From: Paracoccus acridae
Lineage (GTDB): Bacteria > Pseudomonadota > Alphaproteobacteria > Rhodobacterales > Rhodobacteraceae
Reading direction: 5' to 3'
DNA: 64,000 nucleotides
Assembly (NCBI RefSeq): GCF_014642735.1
Contig: NZ_BMIV01000004.1
Span: 62,001-126,000 of the forward strand
The notes below the pieces were generated by a model. That model had not been told where the DNA came from and did no database searches. It saw only the letters and a program-made list of their open reading frames with translations. Of the stretch, positions 8,722-18,603 are shown one piece after another (positions within the stretch are counted from its first letter, which is position 1; each line of letters opens with the position of its first letter). The translations under genes and the position numbers were made by a program.

Positions 8722-9540
8722 CTATTCGCGCCACAGATCTTTCACCCAGGTCGCGGGCAGCAGGTAATGGCGCAAGTGCCGGGACAGGCTTTCCCGACGC
8801 TTTCCCGAAAAGGCTTCGCGCAAATGATCCAGCGGCGGGCGGTGCACATCGTCTTCATGCCATCGTCCGGCAATGGCATCGGGGGGATTGAGGTTGCCCG
8901 CAAAGATCACGATGCGACTGTCCTTGGGCACTTTCGGTTCGCGCAGATAGTTCATCGGGAACGTCGGGACCGAGTGCATCCGGAAATGCGCCAACCAGCC
9001 GCGCGGCCAGAACTTGACGCCGCCGGGCGCGTTCCGGGTCACGAAGCGCTGTTCATACTTGTACTTGTCCGCCACGCCCTGCGGATCCGCGCGAAACAGC
9101 CCCTGCAGCGGCGCCAGCTTGCCGACCCGCATCCGATAGACCGAGGTCTGGCCCAGCTTTTCCAGTGGCGTGTTCGGGTTGCGTCCCAGGATCGTGTCGT
9201 CAGGGTCGCCAAAGGTGAAGAACGGGTCCAGGTTTCCCGTGATGATCACGTCCAGGTCCAGGAACAGCACCACCCCGGTCACGTCGCCCAGATCCCCCCA
9301 CAGCCGCGACTTGGGCCATTTGCCGCGCGTGTTCACCGGCGCCTGATAGTCGAAGACGGGCAGGGGACGCACGGCGATGTCGGGATGCAGGCCGGTGGCG
9401 TCGTCGGTAAAGCAGAACAGCCGGAAGGGCGGGGTGATGTTGCGGCGGATCATCCCAAGAAGGCGGTTGACGTATTCCGGCCCGAACTTCGTGCCCCACT
9501 TGATGCAGATGATCTGCTTGATCTCCGGCGCGTCCATCAC
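8722..9540 (-). CDS. Glycosyltransferase-like protein (GT-A type)
   Basis: A 272-residue protein without signal peptide. The N-terminal alpha/beta region (IKQIICIKWGTKFGPEYVNRL, then FRLFCFTDDATG) leads to VVLFLDLDVIITGNLDPFF. The D-L-D is a DxD-type motif that binds the metal and nucleotide sugar in GT-A enzymes. The later WLAHFRMHSVP and FAGNLNPPDA resemble capsular and lipooligosaccharide glycosyltransferases of the GT8/GT32 type. The sugar and acceptor cannot be read from sequence. Two adjacent ATGs open the frame (9540 and 9537). Only one base separates its stop from the next gene, so the three genes to 7756 probably form one unit. Confidence 0.7.
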   Translation of the reverse strand: MMDAPEIKQIICIKWGTKFGPEYVNRLLGMIRRNITPPFRLFCFTDDATGLHPDIAVRPLPVFDYQAPVNTRGKWPKSRLWGDLGDVTGVVLFLDLDVIITGNLDPFFTFGDPDDTILGRNPNTPLEKLGQTSVYRMRVGKLAPLQGLFRADPQGVADKYKYEQRFVTRNAPGGVKFWPRGWLAHFRMHSVPTFPMNYLREPKVPKDSRIVIFAGNLNPPDAIAGRWHEDDVHRPPLDHLREAFSGKRRESLSRHLRHYLLPATWVKDLWRE

Positions 9541-9606
9541 ACCCTCTCCTGGTCGAGGCGCAAGGTTTCACAGCCGCCGGGCCAAGGCAATGTTCTTTGC
9601 CTTGGT

Positions 9607-9652
9607 CCAAATATCCTCGGGGGGGGTGCAGGGGGGCAGACGGCCCCCCTGC
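9607..9652. repeat. Dispersed AAATATCC-plus-hairpin intergenic element, copy 1
   Basis: A CCAAATATCCTCGGGG motif (9607-9622) is followed by a perfect 10-bp inverted repeat (GCAGGGGGGC, 9628-9637; GCCCCCCTGC, 9643-9652; 5-base loop). It lies between the mcm stop and the glycosyltransferase start. The same motif/hairpin pair recurs near 45957 and, inverted, near 55650. There is no T-run, so it is not an obvious intrinsic terminator. Confidence 0.6.
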
Positions 9653-9669
9653 CACCGCGGGACGCAAAT

Positions 9670-11805
<2,136 letters not shown>

Positions 11806-11862
11806 GGTCTGTCCTTTCGCACGGCGCGGTCCACCCTATATTCAAGGCAGAAAGGGGTGCCG

Positions 11863-12366
11863 ATGAAGTTGAAATTCCTGATGGTTGCGATGATGCTTGC
11901 CGCAATGGGACCGGCCCGAGAGGCGCCCCCGCCAGCCGTCGCGCCGCAGCCCGCCAGCCCCGAGGAGGTTGCGGCGCCCGAACCGGAACCGGCGCGGCCC
12001 GAACTGCGCATCCTGTCCGCCGCGGAAACCCAGCTGGCCGATTTCCTGTGGACGGCCCGTCCGGTCGTGGTCTTTGCCGATACGCCCAACGACCCCGCCT
12101 TCCGCGAACAGATGCGCGCATTGGAGGCGGGCGGCGCAGCCCTGATCGAACGCGACGTGGTGGTGATCGCCGACAGCGATCCCCAGGCGAACAGCGCCTG
12201 GCGCCAGCAACTGCATCCGCGCGGCTTTTCGCTGGTCATCATCGACAAGGACGGACAGGTCAAGCAGCGGCGCCCGCTGCCTTGGGACGTGCGCGAAATC
12301 AGCCGCGCCATCGACAAGCTGCCGCTGCGCCGCCAGGAAATCGGCCGGGCCGGACTGGTGCCATGA
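11863..12366 (+). CDS. DUF4174 domain protein, probably exported
   Basis: A 167-residue product. The first 17 residues (MKLKFLMVAMMLAAMGP) look like a signal sequence or anchor. A Pro/Ala/Glu-rich spacer to about residue 45 follows, then the DUF4174 domain: LADFLWTARPVVVFADTPND, the ERDVVVIADSD strand and FSLVIIDKDGQVKQRRPLPW near the end. The domain has a thioredoxin-like look but no CxxC, so no redox role should be assumed. ATG 11863 is preceded by GAAAGGGG. The start is divergent from mcm with a TATATT between them. Function unknown. Confidence 0.8.
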   Translation: MKLKFLMVAMMLAAMGPAREAPPPAVAPQPASPEEVAAPEPEPARPELRILSAAETQLADFLWTARPVVVFADTPNDPAFREQMRALEAGGAALIERDVVVIADSDPQANSAWRQQLHPRGFSLVIIDKDGQVKQRRPLPWDVREISRAIDKLPLRRQEIGRAGLVP

Positions 12367-12369
12367 GCG

Positions 12370-12398
12370 TTGAAAGCCCGAACGCCTTCGCCTATATT
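12370..12398 (+). promoter_or_regulatory. Sigma-70-type promoter of the 24-codon mini-gene
   Basis: TTGAAA (12370-12375), a 17-base spacer and TATATT (12393-12398) make a near-consensus promoter right after the DUF4174 stop (12366). Predicted transcription would start near 12405, giving a leader of about 20 bases before the AGGAGG ribosome site of the small ORF. The spacing is optimal, unlike most intergenic regions of this window. Confidence 0.6.
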
Positions 12399-12424
12399 CG
12401 GGGCGAAGGAACAGGAGGTTCGAC

Positions 12425-12499
12425 ATGAGCACGACATCCTATAACCCCCGCCCAATCACCGGCCGAACCGGTCCGATGCCGGGTTATTCCCGGCGCTGA
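12425..12499 (+). CDS. Candidate small protein of 24 residues
   Basis: The frame ATG 12425 to TGA 12497-12499 encodes 24 residues. It begins MSTTSYNP, is rich in Pro, Gly, Thr and Arg, and ends GYSRR; it has no hydrophobic segment, no Cys and no acidic residue, so it is strongly basic. A perfect AGGAGG (12413-12418) lies 6 bases before the ATG, a good promoter lies at 12370-12398, and a hairpin with T5 closes the unit at 12534-12565. Expression signals this complete are hard to explain by chance. The last 44 bases overlap, on the opposite strand, the 3' end of the gene at 12456-13133, which could make the transcript antisense as well. No family recognised; it could be a translated sRNA or a dual-function RNA. 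Confidence 0.6.
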   Translation: MSTTSYNPRPITGRTGPMPGYSRR

Positions 12500-13133
12500 A
12501 CCGCGCTTTTTCGGCCGCGATCCAGGATGTGACGCCCGCTTTGGTTTCCGCAAGGCGGGCTTTTTGCTGCGAATCACTCAGCCGTGCGACGGCCTCGCGG
12601 CCGCCGGTCAGATGGGCCAGCAGAAAGGCCATCGCTTCCTCGCCCAGGGCGATCGCCTCGATCTTCATCTCGATGTAATGGCGATACATCCGCGCGGCGC
12701 GGGTGGCCTCCAGACGGTCCAGCTTCAGTTCGCGCAGGTCCGCGATCATCGCGCCGATGGTCAATAGCTGGTTGTAGTACTGCACCACCGGATCGACCAC
12801 CCTGAAGGGCAGGACGTGAATATCCTCGACGATGGCGCTGAACAGGCGGTCGTTGTGTTCGGTAGGGATCACCGGAAAGAAGCCGTCGTCCTTCAGGATC
12901 AGCGCCTCGATTTCCGCGCCATAGCGGGGCAGGTTCTGGCTTTTCAGCGTCGCCACATGGACCCGGATTTCGGCATAAAGCGCGCCCTGCACGTCGCGGA
13001 CCCGTTCGGCCCGCGCCGCCCGGTCCCGCGCCGCGCTGAGAAGATGCGTCACCACCCAGCCACCCGCCACCACCGCGCCGCCGATCATGGCGGCCACGAC
13101 GCGCGGGTCGGACAGGGCGGTGGCGAAGGTCAT
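12456..13133 (-). CDS. Hypothetical membrane-anchored helical protein
   Basis: A 225-residue protein. After a short start (MTFATALSDPRV) residues about 13-32 form one membrane helix (VAAMIGGAVVAGGWVVTHLL). A cytoplasmic, mainly helical region follows, including an AARDRAARAERVRDVQGALY segment that may be coiled coil. No enzymatic motif is seen. The ATG overlaps the pccA stop as ATGA, so it is translated with propionyl-CoA carboxylase, and it sits between pccA and mcm, where a carboxylase- or mutase-associated role is possible but unproven. The last 15 codons lie antisense to the 24-residue ORF, and the codons just before them overlap its putative terminator. Confidence 0.75.
   Translation of the reverse strand: MTFATALSDPRVVAAMIGGAVVAGGWVVTHLLSAARDRAARAERVRDVQGALYAEIRVHVATLKSQNLPRYGAEIEALILKDDGFFPVIPTEHNDRLFSAIVEDIHVLPFRVVDPVVQYYNQLLTIGAMIADLRELKLDRLEATRAARMYRHYIEMKIEAIALGEEAMAFLLAHLTGGREAVARLSDSQQKARLAETKAGVTSWIAAEKARFSAGNNPASDRFGR
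12534..12565 (+). terminator. Putative intrinsic terminator of the mini-gene transcript
   Basis: GCCCGC (12534-12539) can pair with GCGGGC (12555-12560), directly followed by five T (12561-12565). It lies 35 bases beyond the small ORF's stop and inside the antisense coding frame of the neighbouring gene. The loop is 15 bases with possible extra AT pairs, so strength is uncertain. Confidence 0.45.
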
Positions 13134-15127
13134 TCGAATTCCATGATCACGTCATCGACCTTGAGGCTCTGGCCTGCCTCGGCATTGACCGACTTGACGA
13201 CGGCCTTTCGTTCGGCGCGCAGGATGTTTTCCATCTTCATCGCCTCGACCGTGGCAAGGGCCTGGCCTTCCTGAACCTCGTCGCCAGGGGCCACGGCGAT
13301 CTTCACCACCAGGCCCGGCATCGGACAGAGCAGGAACTTCGAGGTGTCGGGCGGCAGCTTTTCAGGCATCAGCCGGACCAGTTCGGCCGTGCGCGGGCGG
13401 CGGACCTGAACCCTAAGGTCGGCGCCGCGCGTCCGCAGGCGGAAACCGGCGGGGATCTTGTCCACCTTCATCACCAGCGGCCGGCCATCGACCACCAGCC
13501 GCGCCAGGGTCTGGCCGGGCTTCCAGTCGCTTTCCACGCGCAACTCGCGGCCGTTCACGGCGACGGTGGCGCCGTCGCGGTCGGCGCGGATGCGCGCGGG
13601 AATTTCGCGGCCGTTGACGAAGACCACCCAGTTTTCGCCCACGCGGCGTTCGTGGTTGTCCAACCGCCCGCTGATCCGGGTGCGGCGGATTTCCGCGACG
13701 CGGTGCATGGCGGATGCGGCGGCGGCCACGCGGGCCAGTTCGTCGTCAGGCAGGGTCGCACCCCCGAAGCCTTCGGGATATTCCTCGGCGATGAAGGCCG
13801 TGGTGATGTCGCCCGACACGAATTTCGGGTGATCCATCACGGCGGACAGGAAGGGCAGGTTGTGGCCGATGCCCTCGACCTCGAATTCGTCCAGCGCCAC
13901 GCGCATCGCCTCGATGGCTTCCCCGCGCGACGGGGCCCAGGTGCAAAGCTTGGCGATCATCGGGTCATAGAACATGCTGATCTCGCCGCCCTCGAAGACG
14001 CCGGTGTCGTTGCGGACCACATGGGTGGCCTCGACGACCTCGGCCGGGGGACGATAGCGGGTCAGCCGCCCGATCGAGGGCAGGAAGTTGCGATACGGAT
14101 CCTCGGCGTAAAGGCGGCTTTCCATGGCCCAGCCGTTGATCTTCAGATCGTCCTGGGCAAAGGGCAGGGGTTCACCGGCGGCCACGCGGATCATCTGTTC
14201 CACCAGATCGATGCCGGTGATCAGTTCCGTCACGGGATGTTCCACCTGCAGGCGGGTGTTCATTTCCAGGAAGTAGAAGTTCTTCTGCCCGTCCACGATG
14301 AATTCCACCGTGCCCGCACTGGTATAGCCCACGGCCTTGGCAAGCGCGACGGCCTGTTCCCCCATGGCGCGACGCGTTTCCGGGTCCAGGAAGGGCGAAG
14401 GCGCTTCCTCGATGACCTTCTGGTTGCGCCGCTGGATGGAACATTCGCGTTCGTGCAGATAGACCGCGTTGCCGTGCTTGTCGGCCAGCACCTGGATTTC
14501 GATGTGGCGCGGCTGGGTCACGAATTTCTCGATGAAGATGCGGTCGTCGCCGAAGCTGCTGGCAGCCTCGTTGCGCGACGATTCGAACCCCTCGCGGGCT
14601 TCCTGCGCGTTCCAGGCGATGCGCATCCCCTTGCCGCCGCCGCCGGCGGAGGCCTTGATCATCACAGGATAGCCGATCTGGTCGCTGATGCGCACCGCTT
14701 CATCCGCATCGGCGATCAGGCCCATGTATCCGGGAACGGTGCTGACGCCCGCCTCTTGTGCGATCTTCTTCGAGGTGATCTTGTCGCCCATGGCCTCTAT
14801 GGCGGGGGACGGGGGGCCTACGAAGATCACGCCTTCGCGTTCCAGGGCCTCGGCGAACTTCATGTTCTCGGACAGGAAGCCGTATCCGGGATGGACGGCC
14901 TCGGCGCCGGTCTGGCGGATCGCGTCCATGATCTTGTCGATCACGATATAGGACTGGTTCGCCGGGGGCGGGCCGATATGGACGGCCTCGTCCGCCATCT
15001 TGACGTGCAGCGCATTGCGGTCGGCGTCGGAATAGACGGCGACGGTCGCGATGCCCATCTTGCGGGCGGTCTTGATGACGCGGCAGGCGATCTCGCCCCG
15101 GTTGGCGATCAGGATCTTCTTGAACAT
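13130..15127 (-). CDS. pccA: Propionyl-CoA carboxylase alpha subunit (biotin carboxylase and carrier)
   Basis: Carboxylates biotin with ATP and bicarbonate and carries it to the PccB transferase, making (S)-methylmalonyl-CoA. The 665-residue chain runs: biotin carboxylase N-domain (MFKKILIANRGEIACRVIKT), ATP-grasp (KASAGGGGKGMRIAW; EMNTRLQVEHPVTE), BC C-domain, a PCC-type BT linker region (about 480-590), and a C-terminal biotinyl domain with the biotinylated Lys in VEAMKMEN. It overlaps the next gene by ATGA. Small lipoprotein genes separate it from pccB, on the same strand. The PCC assignment, not acetyl- or methylcrotonyl-CoA, rests on the nearby pccB and mcm. Confidence 0.96.
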   Translation of the reverse strand: MFKKILIANRGEIACRVIKTARKMGIATVAVYSDADRNALHVKMADEAVHIGPPPANQSYIVIDKIMDAIRQTGAEAVHPGYGFLSENMKFAEALEREGVIFVGPPSPAIEAMGDKITSKKIAQEAGVSTVPGYMGLIADADEAVRISDQIGYPVMIKASAGGGGKGMRIAWNAQEAREGFESSRNEAASSFGDDRIFIEKFVTQPRHIEIQVLADKHGNAVYLHERECSIQRRNQKVIEEAPSPFLDPETRRAMGEQAVALAKAVGYTSAGTVEFIVDGQKNFYFLEMNTRLQVEHPVTELITGIDLVEQMIRVAAGEPLPFAQDDLKINGWAMESRLYAEDPYRNFLPSIGRLTRYRPPAEVVEATHVVRNDTGVFEGGEISMFYDPMIAKLCTWAPSRGEAIEAMRVALDEFEVEGIGHNLPFLSAVMDHPKFVSGDITTAFIAEEYPEGFGGATLPDDELARVAAAASAMHRVAEIRRTRISGRLDNHERRVGENWVVFVNGREIPARIRADRDGATVAVNGRELRVESDWKPGQTLARLVVDGRPLVMKVDKIPAGFRLRTRGADLRVQVRRPRTAELVRLMPEKLPPDTSKFLLCPMPGLVVKIAVAPGDEVQEGQALATVEAMKMENILRAERKAVVKSVNAEAGQSLKVDDVIMEFE

Positions 15128-15226
15128 GGGCCCCCCCGGCCAGGCATGAAAAAGCCGCCCGAGGGCGCGGGGCCCAGGGCGGCGATCAGGATATCGCGGC
15201 GCGACGAACGCGCCAGGATCAGGTCG

Positions 15227-15439
15227 TTATTCGCAGAGACGCACGTCGTTGCAGAGCGCGCCGGCAGCGCCGCCGATGGCCGCGCCCTTGACGACGTTTT
15301 CACCGCTGACGCTGGCGATGGTCGCGCCCACGCCCGCGCCGATGAGCGCGCGGTCGGTGTCGGTCGGGTTGATGCCCTGGGTGCAGCCCGCGATGGCCGT
15401 GGTGCCGACAAGGGCGGCAATGGCAAGGAATTTGGACAT
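15227..15439 (-). CDS. Small glycine-zipper lipoprotein
   Basis: A 70-residue precursor with a lipoprotein signal (MSKFLAIAALVGTTAIAGC; lipobox IAGC, lipidated Cys at 19). The mature part is a Gly/Ala-rich hydrophobic zipper (ALIGAGVGATIASV...GAAIGGAAGALC) ending in a two-cysteine tail, LCNDVRLCE. An AGGAAGA ribosome site precedes ATG 15439. It is a clear relative of the lipoprotein encoded just upstream. Such proteins usually sit in the outer membrane or inner-membrane periplasmic face; function unknown. Located between pccA and pccB. Confidence 0.75.
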   Translation of the reverse strand: MSKFLAIAALVGTTAIAGCTQGINPTDTDRALIGAGVGATIASVSGENVVKGAAIGGAAGALCNDVRLCE

Positions 15440-15514
15440 TCTGGTCTTCCTGTCGTTTGAAAGGCTGGATCGGAACGCCGATCCAGCCCGTTCGGTTCTG
15501 AAAAGCCTGCGTGA

Positions 15515-15760
15515 TCAGTAGCGACGCTGGCAGACGCCGGCGTCATCGCACAGCGCGCCGCCGACGGCACCGATGGCCGCGCCCGTTGCCAGATCCTCGT
15601 CCAAAGCCTTGGCGATGACGGCGCCAGCGACCGCGCCGCCTGCCGCACGCTGCGCATCGGGCGACAGCCCGGTCGCGGTGCCATAGCCCTGGTCGCAGGC
15701 AGCCAGGCCCAGAAGAACGAAAGCGCCGGCGGCGACGCGGGTGAACAGCGAAGTCTGCAT
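15515..15760 (-). CDS. Small glycine-zipper lipoprotein
   Basis: An 81-residue precursor from ATG 15760 (MQTSLFTRVAAGAFVLLGLA). The lipobox LAAC puts the lipidated Cys at about residue 22. The mature chain has DQGYGTATGLSPDAQRAAGG, then a Gly/Ala zipper (GAVAGAVIAKAL; GAAIGAVGGALC) and a tail, LCDDAGVCQRRY, mirroring the neighbouring lipoprotein. I reject the in-frame codon ten residues upstream because the signal peptide then starts too late. Probably a tandem duplicate that has diverged. Confidence 0.72.
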   Translation of the reverse strand: MQTSLFTRVAAGAFVLLGLAACDQGYGTATGLSPDAQRAAGGAVAGAVIAKALDEDLATGAAIGAVGGALCDDAGVCQRRY

Positions 15761-15890
15761 GGAAAGTTGCCTGTATAGTGGGCCGCGCAAGCGGCCAGTG
15801 GAAGATGGTACCCGACTATCGCATAGCCCAGGGGCGCGTCAAACTGACATGGGTGTGAGATCAAGGCCCTAGGCAGCAAATTGCGCATTT

Positions 15891-16316
15891 TCAGCGGTCC
15901 ATGCCGTCGTCGTCGTCGTTGTCGTCATCGTCCCAGCCTTCGTCGTCCCACCCGAAGTCGGGCGGGCTGTCGGTGGCGAAAAGCTCGGGAAACGAGGCTT
16001 CGGCCGCGGCCATGTCCACCTGCAGCAGCTGGTCGTAATCGGTCGGATCGAAGGGGCCGACAGCCTTCACCTCGCGCCCGATCAGCCAGCCCAGGCGGCC
16101 CGCGTCAAGGTTGCCGCGAACGAAAGGTTCTTCGCCGAAATGTTCGATCAGGGCGGCAAGAAAGCCTGCGTCGGCGCGGCGGTCGGCGGGCTTGCGGTCG
16201 CGGAAGCGTTCGCGCCGGGTGATCGGCGTCGCGCCCTTCTTGCGATTCTCGCGGCGGATGACGAATTGGAAATCGGTGCCGGGAAGGCGCCCCGGAAAGC
16301 CCTTGTGCTTCAGCAT
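15891..16316 (-). CDS. Hypothetical protein with aspartate-rich tail
   Basis: A 141-residue soluble protein. The N-terminus is basic (KGFPGRLPGTDFQFVIRREN; RRERFRDRKPADRR); the middle has FLAALIEHFGEEPFVRGNLD and an aromatic/acidic stretch. The C-terminus is almost pure Asp with Trp/Gly (WDDEGWDDDDNDDDDGMDR). The charge split along the chain is striking and may mediate binding to a basic partner or a metal, but no domain is recognised. It is in the same orientation as its neighbours between pccA and pccB. ATG 16316 follows a G-rich GGGGGA site. Confidence 0.65.
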   Translation of the reverse strand: MLKHKGFPGRLPGTDFQFVIRRENRKKGATPITRRERFRDRKPADRRADAGFLAALIEHFGEEPFVRGNLDAGRLGWLIGREVKAVGPFDPTDYDQLLQVDMAAAEASFPELFATDSPPDFGWDDEGWDDDDNDDDDGMDR

Positions 16317-16403
16317 GATGGTCCCCCATGGCGGGGGCCGGGCCGTGCCGGGCCGGGAAGGCGCGGGCAGCCGGACCGCCCGCGCAAGATCAGTCGGTTC
16401 GGA

Positions 16404-16550
16404 TCAGTTGGCGCCGTACTTGCCCTGATAGACCGGCTCGGTCGTGACGGGGTTCGGGGCAGGCACGTAAACCTCGGGTTCGGCTGCCTGACGCTGGCAC
16501 GCAGCAAAGGCCGAAACCAGCACGAGGCTGAGGATGATTTTCTTCGACAT
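16404..16550 (-). CDS. Very small lipoprotein (48 aa)
   Basis: A 48-residue frame preceded by AGGAG seven bases before ATG 16550. It begins MSKKIILSLVLVSAFAACQR, a lipoprotein signal with lipobox FAAC. The mature tail is about 30 residues, hydrophilic, with PEVYVPAPNPVTTEPVYQGK and ending YGAN. It is one of several short envelope proteins between the two carboxylase subunit genes. A possible hairpin (GGGCGC/GCGCCC) lies just upstream near 16570. No function known. Confidence 0.7.
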   Translation of the reverse strand: MSKKIILSLVLVSAFAACQRQAAEPEVYVPAPNPVTTEPVYQGKYGAN

Positions 16551-16751
16551 GTTGTCTCGCTCCTGTAAAGCGGGCGCGGCTGCGCCCGTCTGCTCGGGTT
16601 GTTCCGGGGGATGTCTTGATGCATCGCCCCGCCGGGCATGATAGCGGCGGGGCAGGGGCGCAGACAGACAGGCCGGACCGCCGGGGGCAAATGCCGCGCG
16701 GCCTGTGGCTGGCCTGCATCAATCACGCGTTTGTGCAACTGCGTTAACATC

Positions 16752-18284
16752 TTACAAAGGAATGTTGTCGTGCTTCTTCCAGGGATTCGACAGCCGCTTG
16801 GTGCGCAGGCTGGCGAAGGCCCGTGCGACCCGCTTGCGGGTCGAATGGGGCTGGATCACCTCGTCGATGAAGCCCTTTTCGGCAGCGACGAAGGGGTTGG
16901 CGAAGCGGTCCTCGTAATCCCTGGTCCGCGCGGCGATCTTGTCCGCGTCGCCCAACTCGCTGCGATACAGGATCTCGACCGCGCCCTTGGCGCCCATCAC
17001 CGCGATTTCCGCCGTGGGCCAGGCATAGTTGAAATCGCCGCGCAGGTGCTTGGACGCCATCACGTCATAGGCCCCGCCATAGGCCTTGCGGGTGATCACC
17101 GTGACCTTCGGCACCGTCGCCTCACCATAGGCGAACAGCAGTTTCGCGCCGTGCTTAATGACGCCGCCATATTCCTGGCCCGTGCCCGGCAGGAAGCCCG
17201 GCACATCCACGAAGGTCAGGATCGGGATCTCGAAGGCGTCGCAGAACCGCACGAAACGCGCGGCCTTGCGCGAACTGTCGATGTCGAGGCACCCCGCCAG
17301 CACCATCGGCTGGTTGGCGACCACGCCCACGGTGCGGCCCTCGATGCGGATGAAGCCGGTGATGATGTTGCCCGCGAAGTCCTTCTGGATCTCGTAGAAG
17401 TCGCCTTCGTCCGCGACCTTCACGATCAGCTCCTTCATGTCATAGGGCTGGTTCGGGTTGTCGGGGATCAGCGTGTCCAGGCTTTCCTCGATCCGGGCGG
17501 GATCGTCGAAGAAGGGCCGCACCGGCGCCTTGTCGCGGTTGTTCAGCGGCAAAAAGTCGAACAGGCGGCGGATTTCGGTCAGCGCCTCGACGTCGTCTTC
17601 AAACGCCCCGTCGGCGACCGAGGATTTCTTCGTATGGGTCGATGCGCCGCCAAGCTGTTCGGCCGTCACCACCTCGTTGGTGACGGTCTTCACCACGTCC
17701 GGGCCGGTCACGAACATATAGGACGTGTCCTTCACCATGAAGATGAAGTCGGTCATGGCGGGCGAATAGACCGCGCCGCCCGCGCAAGGGCCCATGATGA
17801 CGCTGATCTGCGGCACGACGCCCGACGCCATGATGTTGCGCTGGAACACGTCGGCATAGCCAGCAAGGCTGGCCACGCCTTCCTGGATGCGCGCGCCGCC
17901 CGAATCGTTCAGCCCGATCACCGGCGCGCCGTTCTGCATCGCCATGTCCATGATCTTGCAAATCTTCTGGGCATGGGTTTCGGACAGCGACCCGCCGAAG
18001 ACGGTGAAGTCCTGGCTGAAGACATAGACCATGCGCCCGTTGATCGTGCCCCAGCCGGTCACGACGCCGTCGCCATAGGGGCGGTCGGCCTCCATCCCGA
18101 AATCGGTGGAACGGTGCGCCACGAACATGTCGAACTCCTCGAAGCTGCCTTCGTCCAGCAGCAGTTCGATCCGTTCGCGCGCCGTCAGCTTGCCACGCGC
18201 GTGCTGCGCGTCGATCCGCCGCTGTCCGCCGCCCAACCGGGCCAGAGTCCGGCGGTCTTCCAGTTCCTGAAGAATGTCCTTCAT
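16752..18284 (-). CDS. pccB: Propionyl-CoA carboxylase beta subunit (carboxyltransferase)
   Basis: Transfers the carboxyl group from PccA-biotin to propionyl-CoA. The 510-residue length and sequence match the PCC beta family: [31 protein letters not shown], the first crotonase-fold half with [16 protein letters not shown] loop (here [12 protein letters not shown]) and [19 protein letters not shown], then a second half with [17 protein letters not shown] and [10 protein letters not shown], ending KKHDNIPL. It is the first gene of the leftward pcc/mcm cluster. TTTGCAAA-type boxes lie 84-131 bases upstream of its start, matching known PccR targets. The usual divergent pccR regulator gene is not next to it here. 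Confidence 0.96.
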   Translation of the reverse strand: MKDILQELEDRRTLARLGGGQRRIDAQHARGKLTARERIELLLDEGSFEEFDMFVAHRSTDFGMEADRPYGDGVVTGWGTINGRMVYVFSQDFTVFGGSLSETHAQKICKIMDMAMQNGAPVIGLNDSGGARIQEGVASLAGYADVFQRNIMASGVVPQISVIMGPCAGGAVYSPAMTDFIFMVKDTSYMFVTGPDVVKTVTNEVVTAEQLGGASTHTKKSSVADGAFEDDVEALTEIRRLFDFLPLNNRDKAPVRPFFDDPARIEESLDTLIPDNPNQPYDMKELIVKVADEGDFYEIQKDFAGNIITGFIRIEGRTVGVVANQPMVLAGCLDIDSSRKAARFVRFCDAFEIPILTFVDVPGFLPGTGQEYGGVIKHGAKLLFAYGEATVPKVTVITRKAYGGAYDVMASKHLRGDFNYAWPTAEIAVMGAKGAVEILYRSELGDADKIAARTRDYEDRFANPFVAAEKGFIDEVIQPHSTRKRVARAFASLRTKRLSNPWKKHDNIPL

Positions 18285-18367
18285 CTCAGCCCCCTGTCGA
18301 TCCGTGGTCGATCCTTGCGCCGCAGCCTAGTCAGGCAGGGCAGGGCGGGGAAGCAAAAACGAGAAAA

Positions 18368-18415
18368 TTTGCAAACTGTGTCAGGCAAGAGAGGAGGAAA
18401 CTGAAAATCTGCAAA
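18368..18415 (-). promoter_or_regulatory. Paired TTTGCAAA-type boxes upstream of pccB (candidate PccR/ScfR sites)
   Basis: A perfect palindrome TTTGCAAA (18368-18375) and a near copy TCTGCAAA (18408-18415) stand 40 bases apart centre to centre, about four helical turns, between the SRP RNA gene and pccB. The short-chain fatty acyl-CoA regulator PccR of Rhodobacter sphaeroides is reported to act at TTTGCAAA motifs upstream of pccB. I infer the same control here. Confidence 0.55.
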
Positions 18416-18469
18416 TGCAGCAGGTGCGCGAATGTCGCGCGCCGGGTTCGTCTGAATGCGGGAAAGGGT

Positions 18470-18563
18470 GAGAGGCTGGACAACGACCCAAGCGGGGCTC
18501 GTTACGGCTGCTTCCTTCCGGACCTGACCGGGTTGGCGAGGCGCCTGCCCGCGCCAACCTCTC
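18470..18563 (-). ncRNA. ffs: Signal recognition particle RNA (small bacterial type)
   Basis: The minus strand carries the SRP RNA core: GGTCAGGTCCGGAAGGAAGC, containing the GGAAG tetraloop region and the asymmetric loop bound by Ffh. The ends GAGAGGTTGG (18563 side) and CCAGCCTCTC (18470 side) pair with one G-U, closing a single rod of about 94 nt. It assembles with Ffh for co-translational targeting to the membrane. An open frame across this region in the same strand is spurious. It lies between pccB and the phosphoesterase gene. Confidence 0.93.
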
Positions 18564-18603
18564 GATGCGTTAGATAATGCGGGTTCGCGGGCGATGCAAG
18601 CCG

